NCBI RefSeq assembly: GCF_002252525.1
Contig: NZ_NNRM01000021.1
Location: 141,319 to 205,318 of the forward strand
Origin: Brucella pseudogrignonensis
GTDB taxonomy: Bacteria > Pseudomonadota > Alphaproteobacteria > Rhizobiales > Rhizobiaceae
Direction of reading: 5' to 3'
DNA length: 64,000 nucleotides
The notes below the pieces were generated by a model. It saw only the letters and a list, made by a program, of their open reading frames with translations. It did no database searches and had not been told where the DNA came from. Position numbers and translations under genes: made by a program. Of the stretch, positions 24,257-33,693 are shown one piece after another (the first letter of the stretch is position 1; every line of letters begins with the position of its first letter).

Positions 24257-25791
24257 TAAGCATTTTCCGTATTGAGAAGTCGGATCGGCGTGAGAAACAG
24301 GATCTTCAGGTCAAACCAAAGCGACCAGTTTTCAATATAAAACAGATCATATTCGGTGCGCATTCTGATCTTGTCGTCATTGTCGATTTCGCCGCGCCAG
24401 CCATTGATCTGAGCCCAGCCTGTTACGCCCGGTTTTACGCGGTGGCGGGCGAAATAGCCGTCAACCACTTCGTTGTAGAGCACATTGTGTGAGTGAGCAG
24501 CTACTGCATGGGGGCGAGGTCCGACGAGGGACAGCGATCCGGTTAGCGAGTTGAAGAACTGTGGCAGCTCATCGATAGACGTTTTGCGGATAAAGCGGCC
24601 AACTCGAGTTACACGCGGATCATTTTTAGTGACGGCATTGCGCGCTGTCGGGTCGCTAAGCTCGGTGTACATCGAGCGGAACTTCCAGACATTGATCACT
24701 TCGTTGTTAAAGCCATGGCGCTTCTGCTTGAAGATTACAGGTCCCTTGCTGTCGAGCTTGATGGCAATGGCTGTGGCCAGCATGATCGGCGAAAGGAAAA
24801 TGATGCCAAGCAGACTGAAGGTAATGTCGAAAATACGTTTCGCGACAGAATCCCAATCGTTGATTGGTTTGTCGAAAATATCCAGCATCGGCACGGTGCC
24901 GATGTAGGAATAAGCACGGGGACGGAAGCGAAGATGATTGTTGAGGGCCGAAAGACGAATATCGACCGGCAGGACCCAAAGCTTGTTCAAGATCATTAGA
25001 ATACGCTCTTCAGCACTGATCGGCAGAGAGACGATCAGCATGTCGATATAGGCGATACGTGCAAATTCTATGAGTTCTTTGATGTTTCCAAGCTTGGGAT
25101 AGCCAGCGACGATAGGTGGAGAGCGTTTATCATCGCGATCATCGAAAATGCCGCAAATGCGAATATCATTATCCGGCTGTTGCTCGAGCGAGCGGATCAG
25201 CGCTTCAGCGTTAGGGCCACCACCGACGATTACGGCGCGACGCTCCATGATACCGTTTCGTGCCCAGCGGCGGATGCGCCATGAAACGAACAGACGGCAA
25301 ATAATGAGAACAATCAGACCGCTCAAGGCCCAGATAAGAAACCAGGCACGCGAAAAGTCGGACGAAACTTTAAACAGAAAGCCAGCGACGGCGACTGTGC
25401 CAAGAACCGTCGCCCAGCTGATGATGACGCGTTTCAAATGGCGGCTGGGGCTACGCAGAATATTGATCTGATAGCCGTTGTTTATTTCCATCGAAAGCAC
25501 ATACAGGCCACCACCTGCGGCCATGATCAGGAAATAATAAAGCAGATGAGGAGTGTTGAAGCTTACATAATAAGCGAAACTGAATACGCCCGTCAGAAAA
25601 ACAATGCCGAACTCAACGAGCCTGATGACCCCGCTCACCATGGTTGGTGACAATGTGTCACGAGCATATTGCTCGGCCATCTGGCGCGCCATCGGGTTCA
25701 GTTCTACCCGTTCGTTCTGCTTGGAATCCTTCGCACCGCTGGCATTGCTTGCCTCAAGGCTGTTTGGAGAAGGCGTATTATTATCCCGCAC
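24253..25791 (-). CDS. Undecaprenyl-phosphate sugar phosphotransferase (WcaJ/ExoY-type)
   Basis: This protein (about 512 residues) starts polysaccharide repeat-unit synthesis by moving a sugar-1-phosphate, usually glucose or galactose, onto undecaprenyl phosphate. Domain order: disordered N-terminus, four membrane segments (about 60-185), a Rossmann-like CoA-binding-type region (AVIVGGGPNAEALIRSL, about 195), then the bacterial sugar transferase domain from about 315 with KRIFDITFSLLGI, WKFRSMY, RKTSIDELPQFFNSLTGS and VKPGVTGWAQINGWRGE. The GTG at 25791 has AGGGG seven bases upstream; a TTG at 25812 lacks a site. It is first of a coupled pair with the polymerase. Confidence 0.85.
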   Translation of the reverse strand: MRDNNTPSPNSLEASNASGAKDSKQNERVELNPMARQMAEQYARDTLSPTMVSGVIRLVEFGIVFLTGVFSFAYYVSFNTPHLLYYFLIMAAGGGLYVLSMEINNGYQINILRSPSRHLKRVIISWATVLGTVAVAGFLFKVSSDFSRAWFLIWALSGLIVLIICRLFVSWRIRRWARNGIMERRAVIVGGGPNAEALIRSLEQQPDNDIRICGIFDDRDDKRSPPIVAGYPKLGNIKELIEFARIAYIDMLIVSLPISAEERILMILNKLWVLPVDIRLSALNNHLRFRPRAYSYIGTVPMLDIFDKPINDWDSVAKRIFDITFSLLGIIFLSPIMLATAIAIKLDSKGPVIFKQKRHGFNNEVINVWKFRSMYTELSDPTARNAVTKNDPRVTRVGRFIRKTSIDELPQFFNSLTGSLSLVGPRPHAVAAHSHNVLYNEVVDGYFARHRVKPGVTGWAQINGWRGEIDNDDKIRMRTEYDLFYIENWSLWFDLKILFLTPIRLLNTENAY

Positions 25792-25883
25792 AGTTTTACC
25801 CCTACTAATCAAAGTGCCGGGCTATCTTTAAAGGCAAATCCTAAGGAATTGCTGATTAAACGGCCTCCATCACGATAAGATCG

Positions 25884-27026
25884 TTAGGATCGTGCCTCAC
25901 GGTAAACCAATTCTATAGAATGTGCCATTGTCTGGAGGCTGAAGCGCTCATGCAAGCGCGAGGCGTCGGGCATGGAAGCCTTGAAGCTGTCTTCGTCGTT
26001 CATGATGACAAGCAGCTTAGCTGCCAATTTCTCCACGTCGGGTTCGACGAGAGAAGGAGAGCTGGGGCCGAAGATTTCAGGGATGCCACCGACATTGCTG
26101 GCGAGCACAGCCTTTCCTGCAGCCAAAGCTTCCAGAACGATATAGGGAAAAGCTTCTGCACGCGATGGCACGACCATGACTTTCCCGAGCGCAAAAGCTT
26201 CGCGTGCTGCCATTCCAGACATGAAACGGATTTGGTCCGCCATTCCCAGCTCATCTGAGAGCGCCAGAAATTCCGGCTTCTCGGCGCCGTCGCCTATGAT
26301 TGTCGTGGTGAAGCGTTGGTTGTGTTTGTCGCGAAGGTCGGCGAGGGCGCGGATCAACAGATCAGGGCCCTTCAAGGCACGCATGGTTCCGACAAATAGA
26401 AAATCGGTGGCGTCTGGTACGGTTGCCGCATGAACAAACTCTTCATCGGACAAACCATTATAGATGACCGCATGAAGATCATATGGTCGACCGACTTTCT
26501 CTTCGTATGTTCGCTTCTCAAAATTTGAAACAAACAGAACAGCGTCGGTCAGCGGCGCCAGCAGTTTTTCGATGAGAAAGACAGCGCCACCGCGGCGTGT
26601 CTTTCTGTCGAAATGCAGGCTACCGCCATGCGGTGAATAGATACGGGCTACGCGAGACTTAAAAACCCGTAGGACTGAACCGAACAGACGTGCATAAACG
26701 CCACCTTTGGCGCCATGACCGTGCAGGATGTCCGGCTGCAATTTCTTGATGATACGATACGCTTTGAATGCCGCTTTGATATCGCCAGTGCCGATATGTC
26801 GTTGCATGGCGATACGGTGGATACCAAGCGTAAGGTACGGCTGTAACTCTTCGAGCAACGCTTCTTCACGCGGACCGCCGGTCGTAGCATCGCAGACGAT
26901 GCCGACCTGATGTCCATTTTGAGCTTGCGTCGCGACGAGATCACGCACATGGCGGAACAGCCCGCCGGTTGGCTCACGGAAACAATGGACGATCCGAAGT
27001 GGGGAAACGCTTTTTTCATCAGACAT
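25884..27026 (-). CDS. Glycosyltransferase family 4
   Basis: The 380-residue enzyme has the two Rossmann domains of GT-B transferases. The N-terminal half has EPTGGLFRHVRDL (about 17-30) and HGHGAKGG (about 98-105); the C-terminal GT4 domain has FVGTMRALKGPDLLIRAL (about 212-229) and the donor-binding PSRAEAFPYIVLEALAAGK with the E-x7-E motif near 290-305, then VGGIPEI. It would add a sugar to the lipid-linked repeat unit in the cytoplasm. It is the only clear non-initiating glycosyltransferase in this locus, so either the repeat is simple or other transferases are elsewhere. It lies nine bases downstream of the export lipoprotein gene. Confidence 0.85.
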   Translation of the reverse strand: MSDEKSVSPLRIVHCFREPTGGLFRHVRDLVATQAQNGHQVGIVCDATTGGPREEALLEELQPYLTLGIHRIAMQRHIGTGDIKAAFKAYRIIKKLQPDILHGHGAKGGVYARLFGSVLRVFKSRVARIYSPHGGSLHFDRKTRRGGAVFLIEKLLAPLTDAVLFVSNFEKRTYEEKVGRPYDLHAVIYNGLSDEEFVHAATVPDATDFLFVGTMRALKGPDLLIRALADLRDKHNQRFTTTIIGDGAEKPEFLALSDELGMADQIRFMSGMAAREAFALGKVMVVPSRAEAFPYIVLEALAAGKAVLASNVGGIPEIFGPSSPSLVEPDVEKLAAKLLVIMNDEDSFKASMPDASRLHERFSLQTMAHSIELVYREARS

Positions 27027-27035
27027 TTATCGCCA

Positions 27036-27626
27036 TCAGAACAGACGTTCGCGGACATAGACTGTGTCGCCCGGCAGGATCGGATCAGAGATCAGAACCC
27101 GACCTGTCACCACTTCGCCGTTAACGGTGCGCGTGATGTCTACATTCTCCTGATTGGCACGAGGGCTGAAACCGCCAGCCGCAGCAATGGCTTTCTGAAC
27201 AGTCATGCCCGGCACGTATGAATACTGACCGGAGCCACCGACTTCACCCATGATGAAGATTGGTCGATAGCGATCAACCTCGACACTTACATCTGGATCG
27301 CGAAGGTAGCCGCCGCGCAGTTTGGACGCGATAATGCCTTCAAGCTGCTTTACGGTTTTGCCGCTCGCAGGAACGCTGCCAATAAGCGGGAAAGCGATGT
27401 AGCCCGATTGATCGACGCTATAATTATTGGTGAGGCTTGCCTGCTCAAATACGGTAACGCGCACGCGGTCGCCAGAATTGAGCATATAAGGCTCGTTCAG
27501 TGCTGCATGAAAAGCCGGAGGAGCAGGGCGATAGCTTGAACATGCGGAAAGCGTCATCGCCGCGAGGCCGAGCGCGATGAGGACCACGTGGCCCGAGCGC
27601 TTTTTATGAGTTTTCTGCATTGTCAT
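27036..27626 (-). CDS. Polysaccharide export lipoprotein (Wza/OMA family)
   Basis: The 196-residue protein has a lipoprotein signal with lipobox LSAC (Cys about 29), then the polysaccharide biosynthesis/export domain (LNSGDRVRVTVFEQASLTNN about 49-68; YRPIFIMGEVGGSGQYSYVP about 119-138, the SLBB region). It is half the length of E. coli Wza, as in the short rhizobial OMA-type exporters that lack the C-terminal transmembrane helix barrel. It would form the outer-membrane side of the export channel with the Wzz-like protein encoded divergently. A GAGG site precedes the ATG. Head gene of the - strand EPS operon. Confidence 0.85.
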   Translation of the reverse strand: MTMQKTHKKRSGHVVLIALGLAAMTLSACSSYRPAPPAFHAALNEPYMLNSGDRVRVTVFEQASLTNNYSVDQSGYIAFPLIGSVPASGKTVKQLEGIIASKLRGGYLRDPDVSVEVDRYRPIFIMGEVGGSGQYSYVPGMTVQKAIAAAGGFSPRANQENVDITRTVNGEVVTGRVLISDPILPGDTVYVRERLF

Positions 27627-27993
27627 TGTTGCCTCGGTCTCTTCCGAAAAGCCTGCCGCATTTAGAGATTCGGATCACGAATATCCGAATGCTTATGAGT
27701 GATGTTATCGTTTGATTAAGGTTAATGGCTGGTAAAGAACCGCCATTCGGATGAAAAATCTTTATACATGGGCAGCTTATACAGGGCGTATTGAATAAAA
27801 CCCGTTTGTCCTCTGCTAATTCGAGCGGCGATCCGTGCTGCGTCAGCAATTTGAGCCTTGGTATTAACATTGCGATGCGTGTGTTTAACGGTCTGGTTAC
27901 CTTGTTCGTTTACGTTTCCTTACAAAATTGGCTGTTTGCCTTTGTATGGGTGAGGGCGGTTGCTCGAGAACCGTTGTCTCGCGGAGTGTCGGA
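27627..27993. promoter_or_regulatory. Divergent EPS promoter region with 23-bp palindrome
   Basis: These 367 bases separate two divergent EPS transcription units and hold no gene. A perfect inverted repeat ATTCGGAT - 7 bases - ATCCGAAT lies at 27668-27690, 42 bases from the export gene start, a good position for an operator. No clear sigma-70 promoter could be assigned with confidence. Confidence 0.5.
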
Positions 27994-30183
27994 ATGACTG
28001 AAGTCGATAGCCTGTCGAAAGACGCAGATATTGATATCGGTGCGCTCTTTGCGAGCCTGCGCCGCAATTGGCTTTTGATTATCAGTGGTGCAGCCATCAT
28101 GGCTGTGCTGGCGTGGATTATTTGTCTGCTTCTCACCCCGGACTATCGTGCAGAAACGCGCATTCTGATTGAATCGCGCGAGTCCGTTTTTACGCGCCCC
28201 AATGGTGAAGCGACGACCGAACGTCCTGTCATGGACCCCGAAGGCGTTAAAAGTCAGGTCGAGGTTCTAACCTCTGGCGATCTTTTGAAGCAGGTTGCAG
28301 ACAAGCTCAAGCTTACCGAAAACGAGGCATTTACCTCAACGAATATAAAGCCTTGGACGCGTGTCTTGATTCTTCTTGGGATGCGTAACAACCCAGAAAA
28401 TCTGACGCCTGAAGAGCGCGTGTTGCAGATTCTGCGTCAAAACCTGCAAGTCTTCAATGTCGCCGGTTCACGCGTGATCGTGGTTCAATATACGTCTGCC
28501 AGTGCGCAGGAAGCAGCTGATATCGCAAATGCGGTTGCAGACGCATATATCGCGCTTCAAGGTGCTGCAAAACTTCAATCCAATGATGATGCTACCGGCT
28601 GGCTTGCGCCTGAAATCGAGGATCTGCGCGGTAAGGTTCGCGATTCAGAAAAGAAAGTCGCTGATTATCGTGCGGCCCAGGGACTTCTGACCGGACAGAC
28701 GAACAGCACCATCGCCGCCCAGCAGCTCACAGAAGTTACAACCGAACTTACGCGTCTGCGCGCCAATCGTGCCGCTTCGGAAGCTCGTGCCGAGAGCGTC
28801 CGTCAGGCACTCGCTTCGGGTGTGCCGGTTGATACGCTGCCCGATTTGGTTGCGTCAGGCATGATGCAGCGCCTTGCTGAACGTCGCATTGAACTCAACG
28901 CGCAAATTGCTGATCTATCGGTGACGCTGCTTGAAGGTCATCCGCGTATTAAGGCTTTGCGTTCGCAGCTTGCCGATCTGGATCGTCAGATTAATGCGGA
29001 AGGTCGCAAATTGCTTGCGAGCCTCAATAATGAGGTGAACGCCGCGAAACTTCGCGAAGATGAGCTTAACCGCGAGCTTAATCGTGTCAAAGCACAGGCC
29101 GCACAGGCTGGCGCGCAGGAAGTGGAGTTGCGGGCTCTTGAGCGTGAAGCCGCGGCTCAGCGTCAGCTGCTGGAAACTTATCTGACGCGTTATCGCGAAG
29201 CTGCGTCGCGAACGGATCGCAATTATGTTCCTGCCGATGCGCGCATCTTCTCGCGCGCCGATGCACCTGCCGTTCCTTATTATCCGAAGATCTTGCCTAT
29301 CGTCAGCGCAACCTTTGTTGCCGGACTTCTCATTCTTTCAATCTTCGTATTGCTACGTGAGCTGTTCAGCGGTCGGGCATTTGTAACTGCGGATGGAAGG
29401 CGCATTGCTTCGGTCGAAGAAATTGAAATGCCGGTCATTGGGGCTGCGACCGATATGGCTTTTGTGCCGCCTTCGGAAAATGAACTAGAAGGCGCTCACA
29501 GGCCTGTCCGGCATTGGACATCGCCATTCATGACGGAAGCTTTGGTCGAAATCGACCAGAATGCTCCAGCCATTCCGGAAAACCCGAATGGTGTGAAAGC
29601 GGTTGCCGATAGGCTCGTGGCGAACAAATTGAAGCGCGTTATTGCGGTTTCGCCAGAAGGCGATGCGGCTTCCGCGGGCACTGTTCGGTTGCTGCGCGAG
29701 CTGGCGGATCGTGGCAAGCGTGCCATTCTGATCGATATGACTGCCTATGGCACGTTGGGGCGAACAATGCTGGATGGCGGCAACCGTGCCGGCATTACAG
29801 AGCTTCTCGCGGGAGAACGCCGCTTCAATGACGTCATTCACACCGACCACTATTCTCAGGCGCATGTAATGCCGCTTGGTAAAGTTGAGCCGGAAAGCGC
29901 AATGCGTTCGGCTGATCGTCTGCCGTATATTCTTGACGCGCTGGAAACGGTTTATGATTTCGTCGTTGTCGAATGTGGTCCTTCGACCTCACGTCAGATA
30001 CGCCGTATCGCAGATGGTCCGGCATTGGTTATCATGAATATCGTCGATCCTGACGACAATACTGTCGTTATGGCAGCCCTTGATATGGATCAGGGTGGCT
30101 ATGAAGACGTCATCATTCTGATGGATAGCCCGGCCCACGCTGCGGCTGCTTCCAGTTCTGAAACGCCACGGCCGACAGCCTGA
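27994..30183 (+). CDS. Wzz/GNVR chain-length protein with degenerate BY-kinase domain
   Basis: The ATG at 27994 has GGAG seven bases upstream (a frame from 27928 adds an implausible Cys-rich leader). The 729-residue protein has a Wzz domain with first membrane segment at about residues 29-50, a long periplasmic coiled coil (200-420), a GNVR-type end with the second membrane segment near 430-455, and a cytoplasmic domain from about 530. That domain looks like an ExoP/Wzc-type tyrosine autokinase but the P-loop has become SPEGDAASAGTVRL without Gly-Lys-Ser/Thr, Walker A' has only the first Asp (AILIDMTAYG), and there is no C-terminal tyrosine cluster. It probably sets polymer length and couples export without kinase activity. 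Confidence 0.8.
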   Translation: MTEVDSLSKDADIDIGALFASLRRNWLLIISGAAIMAVLAWIICLLLTPDYRAETRILIESRESVFTRPNGEATTERPVMDPEGVKSQVEVLTSGDLLKQVADKLKLTENEAFTSTNIKPWTRVLILLGMRNNPENLTPEERVLQILRQNLQVFNVAGSRVIVVQYTSASAQEAADIANAVADAYIALQGAAKLQSNDDATGWLAPEIEDLRGKVRDSEKKVADYRAAQGLLTGQTNSTIAAQQLTEVTTELTRLRANRAASEARAESVRQALASGVPVDTLPDLVASGMMQRLAERRIELNAQIADLSVTLLEGHPRIKALRSQLADLDRQINAEGRKLLASLNNEVNAAKLREDELNRELNRVKAQAAQAGAQEVELRALEREAAAQRQLLETYLTRYREAASRTDRNYVPADARIFSRADAPAVPYYPKILPIVSATFVAGLLILSIFVLLRELFSGRAFVTADGRRIASVEEIEMPVIGAATDMAFVPPSENELEGAHRPVRHWTSPFMTEALVEIDQNAPAIPENPNGVKAVADRLVANKLKRVIAVSPEGDAASAGTVRLLRELADRGKRAILIDMTAYGTLGRTMLDGGNRAGITELLAGERRFNDVIHTDHYSQAHVMPLGKVEPESAMRSADRLPYILDALETVYDFVVVECGPSTSRQIRRIADGPALVIMNIVDPDDNTVVMAALDMDQGGYEDVIILMDSPAHAAAASSSETPRPTA

Positions 30184-30251
30184 TTTCGATTCCCCATCAA
30201 TGAGATAGCGCTTTCAACTGAATCAGATCGGGAAGCGCTTACCTTGAAATC

Positions 30252-31376
30252 TCAGCGTCGGGCCAATTTGCTCCGCATAGTCTTTGCTAATTGCCATAGG
30301 CGCGGATTGCCCTTGATTGCAGCAACCATCTTGCTTCTTGCTGATTGCAATACAGTGAATGCTTTGCCTTTTGCAGTCAGCGGAATGATGGTGTCGTAGA
30401 TGCTGGATTGGATATCGCACCATTCCCGCTTATAGGACTCATCGCCGATACCGAAACTATAGATGTCTCGTCCGCTCTCGCAGTTTTTCTTGATATCTTC
30501 GTAGAACAAAAACTCGCCGGGGCTGGCGGTCATCAACTCATCATCGGCAATGGCGCTGAACTCGACGGTTGGCCCGGATTTCGAGATGCTCTTGCCAATA
30601 AGCGAACGGATTTTGCCGTTCACCTCCAGAACCTGAAGTTCGAAATTTGGAGATTGCTGTTCTGCAGCATGGCTATAAAGCTGTTTGAAGAAGGCCTGAA
30701 TGTTTGCCTCTGCAAAAGGGTCGCTTATTCCCATTTGTTTAAAACGGTGGGCTTTGAGTGCAAAGAATGCGTCGAGCGCCTGCTCAGATTGCAGACGAGA
30801 TTCAGGCCTATAAATCCGCCATCCGCCAGCTTCTTCATAGCGCCGACCATGCTGACGATGTTTTTTAAGTTTACGCTTGGCGTTGCTGCGCTCCAGCACG
30901 CTTTCAAAGCTGCAAGTGATAGATGCCGCAAGAACCGGATTAGGGTTCTCTGCGCTCTTCGTCTGTAACAACGGATTATCGCGCCCAGATAAGGACGGTA
31001 GCTGCCGCGTCAGTGAAAGCACATCCACGTCTGGGCGCGCTTTGCGTATAGCTGTCACAAGATTTTCGATTGATTCGTAATCAACCTGACCGTCAAGCCA
31101 TGGGAAATTGCAATTCGCGTGGCTTCCACCGGGATAGCGCAGAACGCGTGCGCCATTCATTCTTAGGGCTTCCAATGGCAATAGCATGATGGGCTCGTTG
31201 CCAGCAAAAAGACCCGCTACAAAGCTATCCGCATTAACTTGCCTGCGCCAGCAGTCGATCCAGTCAAAACTTTGAGCATTCCCGTGGACGGCATCCTGTT
31301 TTGACCAGATATCGCGCAACTGCTCATAATCGGTGATGAGCCGCGGTGTCAGGCTAACTGTTGCCTTGTCAGTCAC
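30252..31376 (-). CDS. CelD/BcsL-like GNAT acetyltransferase
   Basis: The 374-residue protein matches the CelD-like (BcsL) GNAT group found in rhizobial polysaccharide loci. The N-terminal part includes QSFDWIDCWRR (about 35-45) and the C-terminal GNAT domain includes ALKAHRFKQMGISDPFA (about 206-222) and SPGEFLFYEDIKKN with FGIGDESYKREWC (about 285-320), both family-typical. Such enzymes are thought to acylate cellulose or other EPS sugars or precursors. It converges on the chain-length gene and is probably part of the same polysaccharide locus. No signal peptide or membrane segment is seen, so it acts in the cytoplasm. Confidence 0.75.
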   Translation of the reverse strand: MTDKATVSLTPRLITDYEQLRDIWSKQDAVHGNAQSFDWIDCWRRQVNADSFVAGLFAGNEPIMLLPLEALRMNGARVLRYPGGSHANCNFPWLDGQVDYESIENLVTAIRKARPDVDVLSLTRQLPSLSGRDNPLLQTKSAENPNPVLAASITCSFESVLERSNAKRKLKKHRQHGRRYEEAGGWRIYRPESRLQSEQALDAFFALKAHRFKQMGISDPFAEANIQAFFKQLYSHAAEQQSPNFELQVLEVNGKIRSLIGKSISKSGPTVEFSAIADDELMTASPGEFLFYEDIKKNCESGRDIYSFGIGDESYKREWCDIQSSIYDTIIPLTAKGKAFTVLQSARSKMVAAIKGNPRLWQLAKTMRSKLARR

Positions 31377-31400
31377 GTTCGACCCGCCCCCGCAAAATAA

Positions 31401-31619
31401 TCAGTGACGTTTTTGGCGCGGAGGTTGTGCCATCCACCAGATAATACCCATGGCTGGTAAAACCCATAAAAGACCTGTGAGAAGGAAGTAGAGCAGATGT
31501 ACCCATGCCGGTGAATTGGCGAGCTGGGCTACAGCGATGATCGTTGCAAAAACTGCATAGATAATCACAAGGGCTACCAGCAGAAACGTGCCAATGAGTT
31601 TTTTCAGCCGAACGGGCAT
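31401..31619 (-). CDS. DUF2842 family small membrane protein
   Basis: The ATG at 31619 follows an AGGAGAAAGAC site; an upstream frame to 31766 is not used. The 72-residue product begins MPVRLKKLIGTFLLVALVII, has two membrane segments and ends in a basic tail, as in DUF2842 proteins of alphaproteobacteria. Function is unknown. In this window it lies beside and divergent from ctaA, with which it shares a 145-base promoter region. Confidence 0.8.
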   Translation of the reverse strand: MPVRLKKLIGTFLLVALVIIYAVFATIIAVAQLANSPAWVHLLYFLLTGLLWVLPAMGIIWWMAQPPRQKRH

Positions 31620-31764
31620 GTCTTTCTCCTCTGTCCTGTCTTCACTAGCTCGTGAGCACGCGCAAAGGAAGCGAAAACGCGTCGGCATGTCGCGTGAACC
31701 TGTCTTGTAACCTCTTCGCCTATGCGGCATGTATCCCTGACTAAATATTGAAGGAAGAGATGGC

Positions 31765-32838
31765 ATGGCGGCAGTTACCGTTCGACATGAAGGGCAGGGC
31801 GCAACAAGATCCCGCGATGATACAAATCGTCGGTTGATCCGGTATTGGCTCTATGCGGTTTTTGTCGTTCTGATCGCCATTGTCATGGTCGGCGGCGCCA
31901 CCCGCATGACAGGCTCGGGCCTGTCGATTACCGAGTGGAAGCCGATCCATGGCGTTATTCCGCCACTCAATCATGCAGAATGGCTGGAAGAATTCGATAA
32001 GTACCGCCAGATTCCGCAATATCAGCAGATTAACAAGGGCATGGCCCTTGAAGAGTTTCAGTTCATCTTCTGGTGGGAATGGGCGCATCGTATGCTGGCC
32101 CGCTTCGTGGGCTTTCTGGTGGCGGTGCCGCTTGCGTTCTTCTGGCTTACGGGCCGTCTTAACACGACACTGAAATATCGTATGCTCGGTCTGCTTGCAT
32201 TGGGCGGTTTTCAGGGCGCAATCGGCTGGTGGATGGTTGCATCGGGCCTGAGCGAACGCACAAGTGTCAGCCAGTATCGCCTGGCGATCCACCTGACCAC
32301 AGCCTGCGTCATCATAACGGCGGTGTTCTACATCGCCCGCGGTTTGGTGAAATATACCGAACGCCCGGCGGAACGGTCTATCCAGCGTTTCGCAGGCTGG
32401 CTGGTATTTGCGGTGCTGATACAGATTTATCTTGGCGGTCTGGTTGCCGGTCTTCATGCCGGTCTGACTTATAACACCTGGCCATTGATGGACGGTGCGA
32501 TCATTCCGTCAGATCTGTTCATACAGTCGCCTTGGTGGCGTAACCTGTTTGAAAATCCAAAGACCGTGCAGTTCGTTCACCGGATGTTTGCCTATACGGT
32601 GCTGGTTCTGGCTGTGCTTCATGCTGTGCAGGTCTGGAAAAACGCAGCTGCAACCACCCATGCGCGCCGGACCATCGTTCTGCTGGGCCTGATACTGGTA
32701 CAGGCGGCTATCGGCATTGCAACACTTCTGATGAGCGTTCCACTTGATCTCGGTCTCACACACCAGTTTGTTGCGCTGATGGTGCTGGCCTTTGCTGTGG
32801 CGCATTGGCGCGCAACGAAGGGCGCTTACGAGGGATAG
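31765..32838 (+). CDS. ctaA: Heme A synthase
   Basis: The 357-residue membrane protein oxidises the C8 methyl of heme O to the formyl group of heme A for cytochrome c oxidase. It has eight membrane segments and the CtaA/Cox15 signatures: [19 protein letters not shown] near residue 43, the [17 protein letters not shown] segment (about 101-117, heme-ligand His), HLTTACVI and [18 protein letters not shown] (about 271-288) with the second-half His pair. Length is normal for the alphaproteobacterial type 2 enzyme. It stands alone on the + strand. Confidence 0.92.
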   Translation: MAAVTVRHEGQGATRSRDDTNRRLIRYWLYAVFVVLIAIVMVGGATRMTGSGLSITEWKPIHGVIPPLNHAEWLEEFDKYRQIPQYQQINKGMALEEFQFIFWWEWAHRMLARFVGFLVAVPLAFFWLTGRLNTTLKYRMLGLLALGGFQGAIGWWMVASGLSERTSVSQYRLAIHLTTACVIITAVFYIARGLVKYTERPAERSIQRFAGWLVFAVLIQIYLGGLVAGLHAGLTYNTWPLMDGAIIPSDLFIQSPWWRNLFENPKTVQFVHRMFAYTVLVLAVLHAVQVWKNAAATTHARRTIVLLGLILVQAAIGIATLLMSVPLDLGLTHQFVALMVLAFAVAHWRATKGAYEG

Positions 32839-32868
32839 GCTTCGGGCCTATTATGAAGGGGTCCAAGC

Positions 32869-33693
32869 CTAAGCCGTCAGGCGCAGGCTTCGTAGCGCAG
32901 AGGCTATTTTCAGCTCCCGCGCTTCATCGGCATCATTGCCGTCTTCACGGTGCCACGCCGCCGAAAGGCAGCCATAAGCAAAAGCATAATCCAGAACATA
33001 GGCCGGATCGCGTTTGAGGATTGGCGCGAAATGCTCGGCCATGTGCTTTGCGCGTTGAAGATCAAGGCACAGATCATCGCGATCAAGCGGATTGTAGAAG
33101 ATATTGGCGGCATCGAATGCTGCATCACCTATCAATCCATGGGGATCGATCACCAGCCACCCGCGCGGCCCAAAAATGACGTTCTCGTGGTGAATATCAC
33201 CATGCAGCGGAATGACGCTATGTGGCGATGACAGAAGGCGTTGGGCAAGGGATGCGGCTTCCGCATAGACCGGGCTTTCATTGGCGACTGCAAACAGACC
33301 TGCGAAATGCTTATCCAAAGGCTGCAGATCAGTGGGAACGGCAGCGGGAGAAGGCTGATGCAGTGCAGCCAGAACCTCACCGAAAACTGTCAGGCACTCG
33401 CCGTCTTTACCGTTCTTCAGGTGCTGATCAAGATGATAGCTGCCCGCATATTCGAGCAGCATCGACGTGTCTTTGAGATCGTAAAGCTTTGCAGCGCCGT
33501 GACCGTCACGCCATGAAAGATAATGCGCGCCACGCAATTCTTCCATGCCTGCAGGCTTCAGCTGCTTGATAACAAAAACGTCGTCTGGATAATCGTTGCG
33601 TTCGACTTTCCAGACGAGGCTTGAATGTGTATCAGCCAGTGGCTCAAAAGAGCCGATATTCCATTCGGCAGGGAATATCGGCCTTTCCGTCAT
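32869..33693 (-). CDS. Aminoglycoside/hydroxyurea phosphotransferase-like kinase (APH(6)-type)
   Basis: The 274-residue product belongs to the APH(6)/hydroxyurea resistance kinase family (PF04655). Visible motifs are VIKQLKP (ATP-lysine, about 40-46), the catalytic loop PLHGDIHHENVIFG (about 162-175) with Asp and Asn, and VIDPHGLIGDAAFDAAN (about 180-196). Related enzymes phosphorylate streptomycin, but many chromosomal members have unknown natural substrates and confer no resistance. Its ATG overlaps the argC stop as TAATG, so it is translated with argC, which suggests a chromosomal, not acquired, gene. Resistance should not be assumed. Confidence 0.8.
   Translation of the reverse strand: MTERPIFPAEWNIGSFEPLADTHSSLVWKVERNDYPDDVFVIKQLKPAGMEELRGAHYLSWRDGHGAAKLYDLKDTSMLLEYAGSYHLDQHLKNGKDGECLTVFGEVLAALHQPSPAAVPTDLQPLDKHFAGLFAVANESPVYAEAASLAQRLLSSPHSVIPLHGDIHHENVIFGPRGWLVIDPHGLIGDAAFDAANIFYNPLDRDDLCLDLQRAKHMAEHFAPILKRDPAYVLDYAFAYGCLSAAWHREDGNDADEARELKIASALRSLRLTA

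Noticed and set aside
32869-33693. Acquired streptomycin resistance gene
   Set aside because: The kinase is translationally coupled to argC and looks like a native chromosomal gene; resistance cannot be concluded from the family.
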